A stretch of 64,000 nt of DNA, from NCBI GenBank assembly GCA_013368325.1, contig JAACJK010000233.1, positions 1 to 64,000 on the forward strand, given 5' to 3'. Made by a program: the position numbers and the translations under genes. Positions 24,325-36,619 of this stretch are shown one piece after another. Source of the DNA: Ephemerocybe angulata. Lineage: Eukaryota > Basidiomycota > Agaricomycetes > Agaricales > Psathyrellaceae. Position 1 is the first letter of the stretch. Each line of letters opens with the position of its first letter. The notes beneath the pieces are model-generated. The model saw nothing but the letters and a program-made list of their open reading frames with translations, made no database searches and had not been told where the DNA came from.

Positions 24325-24802
24325 TCAGAGGGAAATCAAAGGAAGATAAACAATGTTTTCATACAGTAGAATCGCACGATCCATGATCGACTTTCGAATC
24401 CGCCCCGGGGTCTTCAGGAAAGGGACGTACTTCCCAGAAGCGAGGATAATCAACTCGCCCTTCCATAACGCGGCTGGTGAAATATAAGACAGCGCTACGT
24501 TTGGCGCTGCATTTTCCTCCCAAGAGCTGTATATGACGAAGCAGAAGGAGCCCAAACTGACGCGAGCGGAGTGGAGTTGAGGGCGATATTTCTTTGACCG
24601 TCGCTTCAGAAGCCTCTTGACATGGACTGTGGGCATTGGAGAGTCTGACGCGGTCGTTTCCAAGCGAGAGAGTGTCCTGTGCTGCTGGGACATGAGGTAT
24701 GAGAACCCAAAAGCCTGGCCGGTCTTTGGCTGTCGATGAAAAGAGATTCAAGACGATGTGCACTTTGATAGAAGGATGGGGACTTACCAACTTTCTGGCC
24801 AT
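24325..24802 (-). CDS. Small hypothetical protein, at least two exons
   Basis: Not recognised. Exon 24802-24788 (ATG, residues MARKL), intron 24787-24685 (GTAAGT donor, CCCAG acceptor) and exon 24684-24325 join in phase and end in a stop. The 125-residue product has a basic patch (KRLLKRRSKKYRPQ) and a hydrophobic stretch (VSLGSFCFVIYSS). The 15-nt first exon suggests further exons upstream. Support is limited to splice sites and frame; it could be a gene remnant. Confidence 0.35.
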
Positions 24803-26208
24803 CTTAAACTTGCAAACGATGCGTTTAAGAAGGACGTCAATGGTTCAGATTCCTCTGGGGTGCTGCGACCAAGGATCCGACGTATTCGATGGACGTGGAG
24901 TAAGAAAAAGACAGCGAGGAGAACAGGGTCGATGCTGATATTCGGTCAAAATCCTAGGGCCCATATATACGTGTTTCGTGGTCATTAAAACGGGGTTGGG
25001 GCGAGGACACAACGAAGTCTGCAAGGGCATGATCATGATAACCCTTGGGATCCGGAACCCGGGATGCGCATGCGGAGATTTGTGCGCAGATAAAACAAAA
25101 CGAGCTGTTCAAATGAAGCCATCGTGCCTCCGAGGTAATCATGAGGCGTACACGCCTCATTTATCGCAAATTGAGGAACCGAATGGTGGAGGTCGCCGCG
25201 TACGCCATCCCTTCGTATCTTGATCACCAGCTCGCGGTGACGGTTAGTAATTTGACCTCTTCCAAATCCATATACGACGCGCCTTTGGCTCTCCAGTGTA
25301 ACCACCCCTTGAAAGTTACTCTAAACTGCGCTCATTGTGGCAGTCGCCGACTCAGGCAGAACGAAGGCCAAGTCACCCAGGCACTCCTGTACAACCCTGC
25401 ACGGCATTGAGGTGCTGTGATACATTAAAGGGCGAAAAGCACGTTGCAATGTCGAGGTAATCTTGATGTGAGGACCCCGAGCGACTGCGACTCGTATTCT
25501 CGGAGGTTCCCTTTGACAAATTTAACTTTCAGCACAGTAGCCATGGATTGGGCTTGGGCGTTATGTATACATTAGCCATCATGTTTCTGGACCTGAGAAC
25601 AGCGAAGTGTCGTCAAACAAGCACCTTTGAACCTTTAGGGTATATGAACCTTGCCTTCTATACACCTTCCGGGGTCCTATCCAACGCGTGCAGTTTGGAT
25701 CGCGTACGGGCTTTGTTCGGAGAGCGATGTCATCTGCGGCCAAAGATACCGACTGACGCTACATCGAATTCCTATGTGCAGGTGTACGATGACAAGTTGT
25801 GAATTTGGAGGGACATTCATAGACCTCATTCTGGCTAGGTCGCTCATGATCAAAAGAAACGAACAAGTAGGTACTTGCTTTGGGCGCTGTAACTAGCGCT
25901 CGCATGTTATGATCAGTTGCCGTTGGCGCCATCAAACTAATTCAAAGTCAGAAGTCCAGCAATCTGAACCGGGAGGTTTATACCTCCGAGTATGGTATCT
26001 CGATCTTGTACCCCATTTTTCGTTCTAGGAGCCTCCTCATGACTTGCCCACTCACTCTGGCATGCCTCGAGGTTGTAGCGTTTTCGCGTTTTCATCTCGA
26101 TAGGGTGCTTCACGGCCGTATAAATGGGGAGGATCGATACCGCCTTCATCCTCATCCCCACCTTCAAGTTCATCTCCCAAATCATTTCCACTATCTGTGC
26201 TCACCTTC
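24803..26208. other. Intergenic region, no supported gene
   Basis: There are several short open frames on both strands, none coherent. CATGATCATGAT-type palindromes occur near 25030. Nothing else was seen. Confidence 0.4.
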
Positions 26209-28342
26209 ATGACGGACTATACCTGCGAAGTCACCAACAATCACCCCGAATATGTGTTCTCTGAGCAGGGGGTAATTAGCGCATTAGCTATATCGCCGTC
26301 GAACGATCTCATCGCCCTGGGATTCACCTCGGGAACTCTTGTCGTTGAGTTTTTCATGAATTTGTTGCCAGACCTAGATTGATATCTGACTCTTACTTTC
26401 ATTCCAGGTTCGTTACTTGAACCACCCGTTTAGTGTGGTGCAGACTATCCCTCCGCACCCAACTTCGGCGCTCTCCTGCATCAGCTGCTTCCTATGGGCG
26501 CGTCCCGAGCTAAACCCTGACGATATCACTGAGAAGATCCAACGCTTACTTGTTGGGACCGGAAACGGTACCGTATATCTCATCGTCTATACTAAATACA
26601 GAAATGGGGTGAGTCGAATGCCCATTTCCCACATTGTGTCCCCATCTCACAATACTCCTTGCTGTTCTCTAGCGCTTTACTTCGTCGATCCCCGCATCTG
26701 CGCCGCTTCCTGGTTGGGTTCACTGCCTTGCTCTGAGCCGTAGAGGCCATCTTGGGGTTGCCGGAAACGGACAAAAAGTGTCTATTCTCGCTGAGCCTCT
26801 GCAAGGTGATTTCACCAGTATGTTTCCACCTGCGATTGCTGTAGCCCTTTCACATCTGACGACGGCGAATCTAGTCGTTCAGTCCATTGGACTGGGATTG
26901 GAAAATCAGAGAAAGGAAGAGAAAACCCTCCTCAATGCGCCTGAGGCGCGATCTGCCTTCTTCACTCAAGACGACGAAGTGTTTGTAGTGGTCAGTGCAT
27001 CTCTGATAACGTGAGTATGGTGTATTCGTTCGAGATCCCTGCTGTCCCCTGACCATCAACCTTTTTTATACCAGCGCATTTAGAACGACTAAGCCATACG
27101 AGGCAGTTTGGCATACAGCTGGGAACGGGGGAATGAAGTGAGTCATGTCCATGCTCTCTTTCTTTCTCGGAACTGATGGACATCGTGCAGAATGTCAGCC
27201 GCCGTATCCCCCAATCGCAGAACAATAGCTTGCTACGACCCTCTCCGTGCCAGATTGGATTATTTCTCTGTCATCCATCGTGGACAAGTAAACTTCCACG
27301 ACTTTGCGTCCCACAAAGGGAAAGGCGTGGCCCATCGCCCCTTCTCAGCGATCTCCCGTACTGACCTCCCTGCCTACCTATTTCATCCATACTACATGGC
27401 GGATGGAGCTGTCTTGTGCGGTCACGATTTTGGGAAAGTCTCCCTTCTACTGAACAGGGACGATGACGACGATGCGCCTATCAAAGCGACTGTGGCACGA
27501 GTTCTGGTTTCTGGGGGAAGCAAAGGAGGTCCGTGGTCATTGACGCCGCTTAAATTAGACGCTCGCTGACACAGTTATTTACTCTCCGCCTCCTTAGCTC
27601 TCCAGTTTGTCGTAAGTTCGCCAGCTACGTTGTGCATGATCATGGCTTTGAGCTCACACCCCTTTCCTAGGCGGGTTACAAGTCCTCTAACGGCTACATG
27701 GCAATTGTAGCCGATCAAAACATCGAGAAAGGCATCTGCCTCTTCTACAGTATTGAGTTCATCCTATCCTCTGATTACGTTCGTCCCAGCACTGTCTACC
27801 GCTTAGTGAGCGCGCTTACCTTTGATGACAGGCCAGCACATCGAGTAGTGGTGGCGACCATACGCTTGCGATTAAGGAAGAAGAGGTCCAGGTCGAAAAC
27901 AACCTCGAGCCTCGAGATGCTGCTACAAGGGATCGAGCAGAAGAAGGAAACGACCCTGAGCCGCCTGCACCAGAGGTGCGGGCCGGCAGAGGCTTTCACT
28001 TCAGGATCGCGGTACGCCCAACTTGGCCTTTTTGAGGGTCTGGAACTCGGACTGACCTACCAACAGGACGTGTTATGGACGACCATCACCGCATTGCTGG
28101 TTGCGGGCTTGGCCGCGTGGCTCTATGGCATCGTCCCGCCCCAGGTCCTTCTTGAAGGGGTACTTACAAGCCCTTCCTTGCCCGATCGAAGCCTTCGGGC
28201 TACTGCAAAGCTACGGCCTTCCCCTCGGACGACTCGGAGGAACGCCTTGCGAACGATAGACCTTGCCACTAGTAAGGGCACTCCCGTCGTTCAAGTTGAT
28301 AACGATGATCTGGAGCCCACCACGACCTTCACCTACGTCTGA
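26209..28342 (+). CDS. WD40-like propeller protein with C-terminal membrane helix (copy 1)
   Basis: The ATG at 26209 opens MTDYTCEVTNNHPEYVFS. Exon 1 (26209-26343) ends at donor GTTGAG; exon 2 is 26408-26608; exon 3 starts at 26673. A 14-nt micro-exon (CTCTCCAGTTTGTC, near 27600) lies late in the gene, and the phases fit. Repeated blade-like strands are visible: ISALAISPSNDLIALGFTSGTL, RLLVGTGNGTVYLIVY, HCLALSRRGHLGVAGNGQKV and MSAAVSPNRRTIACYD. The end carries one hydrophobic segment (LWTTITALLVAGLAAWLYGIV) followed by a basic tail, so the propeller probably faces the cytosol on a membrane anchor. The same plan occurs in the gene at 34701-36473. The partner and pathway are unknown. The WD40 call is by pattern: no strict Trp-Asp dipeptides are conserved. 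Confidence 0.65.
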
Positions 28343-28897
28343 AACCATTTATGTACAGTATCCTAGACTCTTCATCCCATCTTTCTCGAATACGAGGTTG
28401 TCCGGCGCTGAATCAAATTACGCATGTTTCCTCATATTTGTCTCTGTCTATTCCAGAGGTTTTCGCCGTTCGTGATCATGACCCTGCCTGCTTTCCTTCC
28501 GGATCTGAGCCAACGATGCTTTGTCCGGCCATCATATTCACGAGCCGATATTTTCAATCTCAGGACCCAGGTCCATATACCTGACCCTGCCACACCTGCG
28601 ACTTCTCCATACGCATGGTTGCGTGGATGCTTTGGAATGCTCGCATAGGCGTTCCAATCCCGCCTGTCGTGCGCCTAAGTAGCGCTCGTTGACTCGCGAT
28701 CGTCGGTAGCCGGTCATGATTTGCCGCTGAACAAGAAGGCTGGCCATGGTTAGATCAGCTGGCTGAGGTTCAATTCAGCTACAATTACGTCCGGTGCGTT
28801 GATGTCCAACCTGTTTCTTCCTCCCAATTGACTATCTCAGCTCATTCTCAGTCTACCCTGTCTACCCTCAGTCCCTCTCTGATACTAAAGGAATTGC
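28343..28897. other. Intergenic region
   Basis: This holds the 3' flank of the membrane-anchored propeller gene and the presumed promoter of the next plus-strand gene, with CT-rich tracts just before its ATG at 28898. No gene or repeat was seen. Confidence 0.4.
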
Positions 28898-31800
28898 ATG
28901 GCTTCTGAAACTAGGTTTCCTTTCTCCAGCACTGGAAACAAAGTCCAGTTTGAGGCATCCCCCGAGGTCGATGTAAGTTGAGATCTAGAGATTTGTTGCT
29001 CGGTTCATCGATCGCTAATTCTGGGCGCCAGATACTCGACCTTGATTTTAAATCCATATCGTTGGACGATCGAGAGGATGGGACTCGGAGGAGCTACCGA
29101 GGCCCGGCAGTCCCCTCCTCGCCTTTGTCTCACAGCAGTTTTGGGCTTGCCAGTGCGCGCCCTATACCGCCGCCACTATCGTTACCGTATTCCAAACCGC
29201 TCAGTGATCTCACCCCTACCGTGCCAGGGCACTATATTTCCTCGTGCGTCCACCTTCTTACCACTCAACTCATCCCTCAATAAACATTCTAGTCGAGGAT
29301 ATATCCAAGAAGGAAAGCGCGACCGCAAGCCGACTCCGGTTCCCGAGTCCCCTCTCGCAGAGCGTGATAGACGACGATGGAGGTAATCATTTGATTTCAT
29401 ATACCAGTGTTGTATGAGCGTCTCCTCACACTGCACTTCAGGAGTCCCGAACCTTTCAAAATCGATCCGTTAGAGGAGATTGTTTCTGAAGAATTAAAGA
29501 ATCCTTCGACGGTAGATATCGCACGCACCTGCGTAAAGCTAAAGAAATGTGCAACAGCTGAAGATCTGGAGGACGCGCTGCGATCGACTAGCTGGCGGAC
29601 TGGATATGATTATACTAATCTATTCACTAGGGTGGCTGCCGTCTTATTCCCTGGCACTGTGTACGCACGTCAAGGCAGGTGGCAGGAAGACTCCAAGATC
29701 TCGAAACGGGTTTCCATCGGGCATGCAGAGATTATGGAGGACAGCGACGGGGAGCCCTCGGCCTCTCGGTATGTCTCTTACTTCCTTCTGAATACTATTA
29801 GCTTACGACGATACTCTATCGTGTTACAGCATCCAACCGAGGCACAACTTCGGATCTTCCCCCAGGGCGCCAGCGGCGAAACCGATAAGAAAAATGCCAT
29901 CGAGGACATTATCGCCGCTAGTTTTGACAAGTGCGACAACCTGGATCGTGCTGTCAACATGATCATGAATGTTACGAAGCCCAAGCATCTGCGCGCGGTT
30001 CTTGAAGCAAAATCCTTGGGGCCACCAGATGTCGAGCTAGATACCGTTGTGGAGATGATCCAGAACGTCCTAGGGATAGTCGATGAATCAGAAGGTGCTG
30101 AGACAGAGAACCCACTGCCCGCATCTCCGCCCCTTCGGCCCCATGCATTGTCTCGGTGAGTCCTTGGTTGTTTAACCTTGGACGTCGATGTAACAATCTC
30201 CCATCGTGTAGAAGGCAAGTGAGCAAGGACTCGGTCGCCCCAACCTCCGCCTTGGGTCGAGAGCCGATCGCAGTGCCAAATGCGAGCAACTCTTCTCGGA
30301 AAATATCAGGCATGAGATCCAGGGCGACGACGCCCCTCTCATCCTTTTCCATGCCATTATCTCCGCCTAAGGCTGAAGACGAGTATTGGATACCTGCGGG
30401 TACCCCCAGGTTGAGCCGTGGGATAACTCGTCTGGGTCATGACCCACGGATCCGGGTGAGCCGTGGGAACATACCCGTACGGATCTGGGTCTGGGTTTCT
30501 GCACCACAAGTACTTGCCCAGGTACTTGCACTGAAAAGGCCTAAAATAGTGTATTATATCCTACATACTAACTTCCGACAACTCGACACGCTGTGGCTCA
30601 GTGCTTGGGTCTTGGGCCCAGGATGCTGATCAGTGGCTCCCTACTGATGACCTCATCAAGCATTTCGAGGCCAAGTCCAAGCGCAGTGGGAAGAAGAAGG
30701 CTCGTCTCGGCCCTTCGGCGTCTACCTTGAGTGCCATTACTATTGTTGATTAGTGTACTGGTGTTTGTAGTTGTCTTGCTCACCAATTGAATGTGTTCCG
30801 TGTGCCGTTCAGAGTTTCATTGACCCTTCCTTTGTTTGATTTCATTGCCTTTGTGTGATTTTGCTAAGTCCATGACGGGTTACCTGTGAGTTACTTGTGA
30901 GTACTCAGGCATACCCGCCGTTCACGGGTTACTCGTCTACTCATGGGTACTCGCCCCGCGGCTCCGGATCACTCGTGGGAAAATACCCGTACAAATCTGG
31001 GTATGGATTCTTAGTGTGTGGGTACCCGCATCGCGGATCCGGGTCAACTCGTGGGTTGACTCGTCTTCACCCTTATCTCCGCCCCCTGAACCACGATCGG
31101 TGGATGTGAGCCTGCAACACTTTTACCCAAATCTTCCCCGAACTGTACCTATCAGTGCGCAGTCTATCCATAAGATTGTGTATGTCATGATATCTATGCG
31201 ATTTCGTGTCCGTGTAACTGATCCCATTTGTTAGGGCCCCGGACGGCAGGATTCCTGGATTCGATCGAGAGTCAGCTCATGACCCCGACTTAGACGACGC
31301 TGGCGAAGGATTTATACCCCGACCTCCAGCATGGATGCCTTCTCTCTCCAGCCCTTTGACACCTCTCCCGCCTTCCCCTTTCACCCCCAGGGTGAGCGCG
31401 TCTCGATCAGCGTCCGCTCCAACAGGGCAACCGCCTAGACACTCTCCTTCTGCTTCCAAATCAAGTCAGAAGGCGAGAAGGTCGACACGCAGCGCTACAC
31501 GGGCAGCTTCTGGGAGGAGCACCGGCGGTCTGTCCTATGGTACCCCAGAGAACAGCGATGGAGATCAAGTCGACGAGCTGGTTGACGACGATGATGCTGA
31601 GCTCGACGGATCTGATTTTGGGGAAGGTGTTGTTCAGCGTCTGGAGGATCCTGGGCACGAAGTTCACTTCACTTGGCCAGATGGGAAGGTAGGGAGACCT
31701 GCAACTCGCGTTATCCCCGCCCAGAAGGGTTTCCAAATGCGATATTGGTTGGCCTCGTCTCCCAGTTACATCCCCACCCCCATACCCGGATACGATTACG

Positions 31801-32021
31801 AGGTCGGCGACGTATTCGTCCACAAGAATACCAGAAGTTTGAAGGATCAATGCTGGGTCCTGTATGAGAAACCGCACATGGGCTGGTTAAATGTCACGAG
31901 GCAATGGCACACCAGCCGCGACGATAACCCCCAGGGTGGTTTCATTATGCATCCGTTCCTGCCTGGCATTCGCCTTACATATCGACAGGATAACAAAGCG
32001 CCTACTTTCTTAAAAATATAG
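28898..32021 (+). CDS. Ser/Pro-rich protein of unknown function, interrupted by a repeat
   Basis: The ATG at 28898 (MASETRFPFSSTGNKV) is followed by intron GTAAGT...GCGCCAG and then Ser/Pro-rich exons. An exon from about 29407 is helical (DPLEEIVSEELKNPS), and one near 29930-30155 (VELDTVVEMIQNVLGIV) leads to donor GTGAGT at about 30157. After a probable non-autonomous insertion (30398-31066), a last exon reads from about 31240 to the stop at 32019-32021. It has an acidic linker (DELVDDDDAELDGSD) and a compact C-terminal part rich in Tyr/Trp (GYDYEVGDVFVHK, CWVLYEKPHMGW). No known domain was recognised. The repeat may be spliced out as part of an intron or may break the gene; the sequence alone does not decide. 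Confidence 0.45.
30398..31066. mobile_element. Probable non-autonomous hAT-like element
   Basis: Both ends carry the same set of short motifs: GCGGGTACCC, GGATCCGGGT, TACCCGTAC, CTCGT and repeated GGGT/ACCC. The middle is ordinary sequence with a short open frame ending at 30752. Clusters of ACCCG/GGGT at both ends resemble the subterminal regions of fungal hAT elements. I could not fix exact ends or an 8-bp duplication, so the boundaries are approximate. Confidence 0.4.
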
Positions 32022-32239
32022 AAATCTTCACTGCTATTTCTCTTCATGTCCTCTATGATCTTCAAACCTTGCGCTTAGTTCACCCCTATTCCCATTTACG
32101 TTTCTGCCAGAATCAGACTTCCATGTACTTATCTATACGAGCATTGGTCTCGCAATATACCCTATGAAGCGACTATATGGCCCTTCTTCCTCAGACAATT
32201 TGGGGTCTGGCAACCCCCTCTGGGCCTCTGAATCACCGC

Positions 32240-34137
32240 ATGTCCTTTGTTCGCTGATTATCACCGCCATCATTTCACTAGTACTTCCGTGCCTGCCGCT
32301 CCAGCCTCCGAGCCCCGACATCCTTCGTGCCCTCTTTTCCCATCCTCATCGTCTGCTCAATTATCCGCTGCCCCAGCTGCGGGCCCCGTGTTACACGACT
32401 CATCTCCCATCTTCGTCGTCCCATCCCGCTCTGGAGCGCACTGTGCATATAAACCGTCGACAGTCGCACTCCCTGCCCCAAATCCCAAATCCCACTAGCA
32501 CCACCCCATTCGCCGCATTGGGGCGGTTGCAGGCACTCTCCGGGTCGCTCTTGCGGCCTAGTCACTCGAGAAGAACGACGCTTTCAGTACAAACCCAGGG
32601 CTCATGGCTGAACGAGATTGCGAGGGATGATGAGTCTTCGAGGCCGGGTCGAACTAGGTGAGTTTATCATGTTCACGTCGAAGAAGGGGCCGCTCTCACC
32701 GTTTTACAGTATCATGGCAACAAAGCTTGCACCGGATGACGATAGATACCTCATGACAACCACCCACACGGCACTCACTCGGAATCGACTGATCAAACTG
32801 GCACGACGCGCAAAATCAGCACCGCAATCGCATAGCAAATTCGCGTCTCACAACTCACCATTGCCTGAGACGCGATTGCGAGGCCTGGCCACAATAGACA
32901 AGGTCAGTCCTTCGCGTTCATGTCAAACAAGGGGCCGTACTCACTAGTATGCAGAGTACACGGCCATCGACGGGGCGCGATCGCTTGCAGGACGAGATGG
33001 GGAAGTGGTGACGCCAAGACGGCGGTTGCTGAGCTTGGACGAGCGCGGCTGCTCGATGGCCAGGTCAGTCCCCCTCTCAAATATCAGGAGCAAGTGATAC
33101 TTACCAATTCAACTATGCGACAGCCAAAAGGGCAGGACGACCGCAAGTGATACGACTAATTCAACTATGCGGCAGTCAAGTACGAGGCCAGGGCGACCTC
33201 GACACAAAGTCGCGACTCACCGACGCGTGAAAAGAGGAGCGAGGGTTTTATTCACGAGTCTGTATATCGCAGTCAATGTCAGTGCATCGAGCTCACGTCA
33301 ATGGACTTACACGACGTGCACAATCATCCCAGAGCCTCGAGATTCCTCACTTTGGGTGCGTTTGTCTCATCTTCCCATTTTCCCAAAGCTAATCGAAATA
33401 CAGGTACTTCTATAGGTACTCTACGACGCTGGACATCACTGAGCTGCAGACCATGCTCCCCACGCTGAACGCGCACATCCCCGCCAAGTACGACGCTGTA
33501 GGTTCCCCAGTGCTTCATGCTGGAGCAACGGCAGCAGGAGGCGATCCGGCACGGCATGGTAAACCCCACGCCAGCCTCACCACCACCTCGCAACCCCTCC
33601 CAGACTCGATGCAACACACCAAGCTCACTACCCCCCATCCTCCTCAAGACGCTCTCCAAAGCTATGATGGAATGGCCCCGGCTCCGGAGCACCCTCGCCT
33701 CCAACCCTCCTCCCCAAGCCCTCGCTCGTTGTTCGCCCCTCCGCCAACATCGCGCTCGCGCTCTCGACGCCCACGGGCCTGTACACCCCCACTCTCTCCG
33801 CATTGCAGCAGTCCCCCGTGTACGCGCTGGCGGCGACGCTGACTCCCCCTTTCTTCACAGTCGGTCAATGCGTTTAATTTGGCTAATGCAACTGGAGCGA
33901 CCGGGACGACTGGAGCCGCCGCGGCTGGAGCGAGCGCACCCTGGTTCACGAATTGTGCTGGTGACGATGCCAGTATGGGAACGGCATCCTCGTATTTCCC
34001 CAATAATAGTACCATGAGATCTGCTAGCCCATGGCCTCAAAATCCATGGCCTCAGCACGACTTCGAGTACTCGGGCCGTCGTCTCAGCTCTGTAGGTTTC
34101 CTCGCTACTCTTCGCGGATCTAGGACCAGAACTGAAT
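32240..34137 (+). CDS. Multi-exon gene with mutually homologous introns, function unknown
   Basis: The frame is open from about 32247 with a Ser/Pro/Ala-rich N-terminal part. Introns 32658-32709 (GTGAGT...TTTACAG) and 32903-32954 (GTCAGT...TATGCAG) are both 52 nt and plainly related to each other. Further short introns follow near 33064-33118 and beyond. Coding pieces include MATKLAPDDDRYLMTTTHTA and a Ser/Pro-rich exon near 33600-33840. The start codon, several later splice sites and the end are unresolved, so the span is approximate. No domain was recognised. It could be a degenerating gene. Confidence 0.35.
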
Positions 34138-34379
34138 AACTCCCAGATCGATATGGCAAACCTCCGAATCGTGGCCGTGCATCTCCAATTTGCCAGTAAC
34201 GTCTTGATGCTAGCGCTGGGTCAGAATCCTCCCTACTAGTCCTAGCGCCGGCTCAGAATCAGGACGAAGGCCCTCTTGCACTCATATATCATTTCCCCTT
34301 ACAACATCATCGCCTACTGTCTTTTCTCCTGCTCTCGCCAACACTCGTTCTCATCTCAAACCATCTGAACATTATGTCT

Positions 34380-34470
34380 CCCCTTCTAGTCTTAACGTTA
34401 CTTAACGTTACTATTATGCCACACTATGCCTATTATGCCACATTATGCGAACTCTTAACGTTACTATGCC
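34380..34470. repeat. Short tandem repeats TTAACGTTACT and TATTATGCCACA
   Basis: CTTAACGTTACT occurs twice in tandem near 34390 and again near 34453, interleaved with copies of TATTATGCCACA. No coding potential was seen. Confidence 0.6.
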
Positions 34471-34700
34471 GCTGTGCTACGTCTGAGATCTGAAGTCTAT
34501 ATATTATACCTCATCAAATCTAAATCCACATATACAGTACATATGGATGGTCCATGTGCGTGAACCCCCATGCGCTGCGCAAGCGCTGCGTGCGCTGCCA
34601 CTGAACAGAGCTGCTTCAGCTTAGTCAGTCATCATTCGCTTCAAGCTGGACCACGCCTGGAGGTCCCCTTTCATCTCTCCCCAACCCAGCTCCTCCTTCG

Positions 34701-36473
34701 ATGTACACACAGAAAGCCGTAATCCTAGTACATGAAGCTTCCGTCAACTGTACTGAATTTTCAGAAGATGGATATCTTGCCAGTGGCGACGATAATGGGG
34801 TGTTATTAATCACCAACATGCACGCCGTTATTGACAAGGACGGGGAGGTGAAAGACGACGACCACGACTCCGCCCCCGACAAGTATCATTTCGCCGACTC
34901 CATAACGGCGCTTTTATGGGTTCGCCAACGCTGCATACTCGTCGGACTCGCCAATTGCGAAGTTCACTTTCTTTCATTGGTCAGTTATCCCCTGGTGAAC
35001 TTGTCCTTTGACCGCCTGTTTAAACATAATTATCAGGAGGACGACAAATCGTATATGTTGTACTTCGCACCTCAGGAATACAACAACCTCACAAAGGCTT
35101 GGAAGGACTCCATACAGGTCAACGCCTTAGCATACGAAGAGTCGACAGACATGCTTGCGGTTGGCGTTGGGATCTGGTTGACGATCTTCCGGCTCAGTGA
35201 TCCCGCTGCGAGTTGAGTTATCTTTCATGAAGGATGGGATTTTAATCTCAGAGAGGGTTTTCTAGATCAACTGACTATCCGGCCGGTGTCTGACGTTGAC
35301 TGGGAAACTCCAAACCCAGCGAAAGGTCTTCCAGCTGAAATTCGCTCCCTTCATTTTCTTTCTGAAGGGGAGGAGGGTCTTCTGGTCACATATCTGGAAG
35401 AAGGAATTCGGTGCTACGATCTAACGACGCGCGAGGAGATTTGGGACATGCCACTCAGGTCTTACCGAATGCACGTCATCACCTTTCCTCATTTCTGGTT
35501 TAAGTACTAACTCGCGTTCCAGAGGGAGGTCCGCCGTTAATGCATCTGGCCATCTCATAGTCTGCTCTAACCTTTACGATGGGCTCGACTTGTACGATCT
35601 CAAAGAACGCCGGCACCTCCGAACAATCCATGATGAACCGGACCTGGTAAATAATGTTGCCGTCCCAGTTCTCTTTATCGAAGACGATACCCATATTCTT
35701 GCTGGAACAACGAAAGGGAAGGTTCCCATCTCCTCTGCCACGGATCCTAGTTACCTTGTCCAACTTGATCATGGTACGTCGTTCAAACTATGACTAGAGA
35801 ACTATGGCTAGAGTCGACACCATCTCACCTATATGCTTTAGCAAGGGATCTTGTACAATCAATTGTGGGTTGTGATGCCCAGATGCGAACCAGGGTATAT
35901 TCTGATTGTATTCTCTGATACAGGCCTACCTTGACGGAGCACGCTATATCGCAACTGGATGCAGCAACCTTGTTAAAGGACTTGCGCCTGTCGTCCTGTG
36001 GCAGCGGAGGTTATGTACGTTCTCACCCATCCCCGATGACTGCCACGAACTAATGGTCCTTGCACTCGGTCAAAGTCGATGCGCCCCGCTCTTATGTATC
36101 CAAAGCAATGTCTACGCAAACGCAAACTCGAAAAGACCAAGAACCTGCTATAGGAACCACATCCGGATCCGGGCAAACGGCAGCTCCTGTTAGCTCCCAG
36201 ACATCATCAAGTTCGACAACTCCCAATGCGTCTCAGACATCTGGGTCCGGACTTCGCTCGAGGATCGGTAACAGTCCATCAACTTGGGAAGATTTGAGCA
36301 AGGCGCTCGAAGATACTGCGGGGCCTGGGACAGAGGATACCACGGAGCGGGAGAGGCGCTCGACTCTAGACAGTTTGATCTCCGTCTGTTGCTCTGGATT
36401 GATCACCGTCTTTCTCGTGTTTTTCTGGGAGCAGAGTCGTGATTCTCCTCTGCCAGGCTTACCATCTCTGTAG
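34701..36473 (+). CDS. WD40-like propeller protein with C-terminal membrane helix (copy 2)
   Basis: The ATG at 34701 gives MYTQKAVILVHEASVNCTEF. Intron GTCAGT...TTATCAG near 34980-35037 and intron GTTGAG...TTTTCTAG near 35212-35265 both join in phase. Blade-like strands are visible: ASVNCTEFSEDGYLASGDDNG, ALAYEESTDMLAVGVG and EIRSLHFLSEGEEGLLVTYL. A later part (LDLYDLKERRHLRTI) matches the same place in the paralogue at 26209-28342. After a Ser/Thr-rich linker, the C-terminus has one membrane-length segment (LISVCCSGLITVFLVFFW). Order and length match the paralogue, including a GTTGAG donor. A cytosolic propeller anchored to a membrane is the simplest reading; the function is unknown. Confidence 0.65.
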
Positions 36474-36619
36474 TCTCCTCGACTTTTTTACCTCAAATTA
36501 CTAGAACCCAGACTCCGTGCTTACCTGTCTCCTCCTGCCTTACGTCTCCGTTAATTTTATATGCTCAAGGACTCTTGGATGCCAGTGTTTCGTAAATACA
36601 ATTCCTTTTCGCGTGTCTT

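Noticed and set aside
25033..25410. Small genes on both strands near 25.0-25.4 kb
   Set aside because: Frames are short, overlapping on opposite strands, without ATG plus splice-consistent structure.
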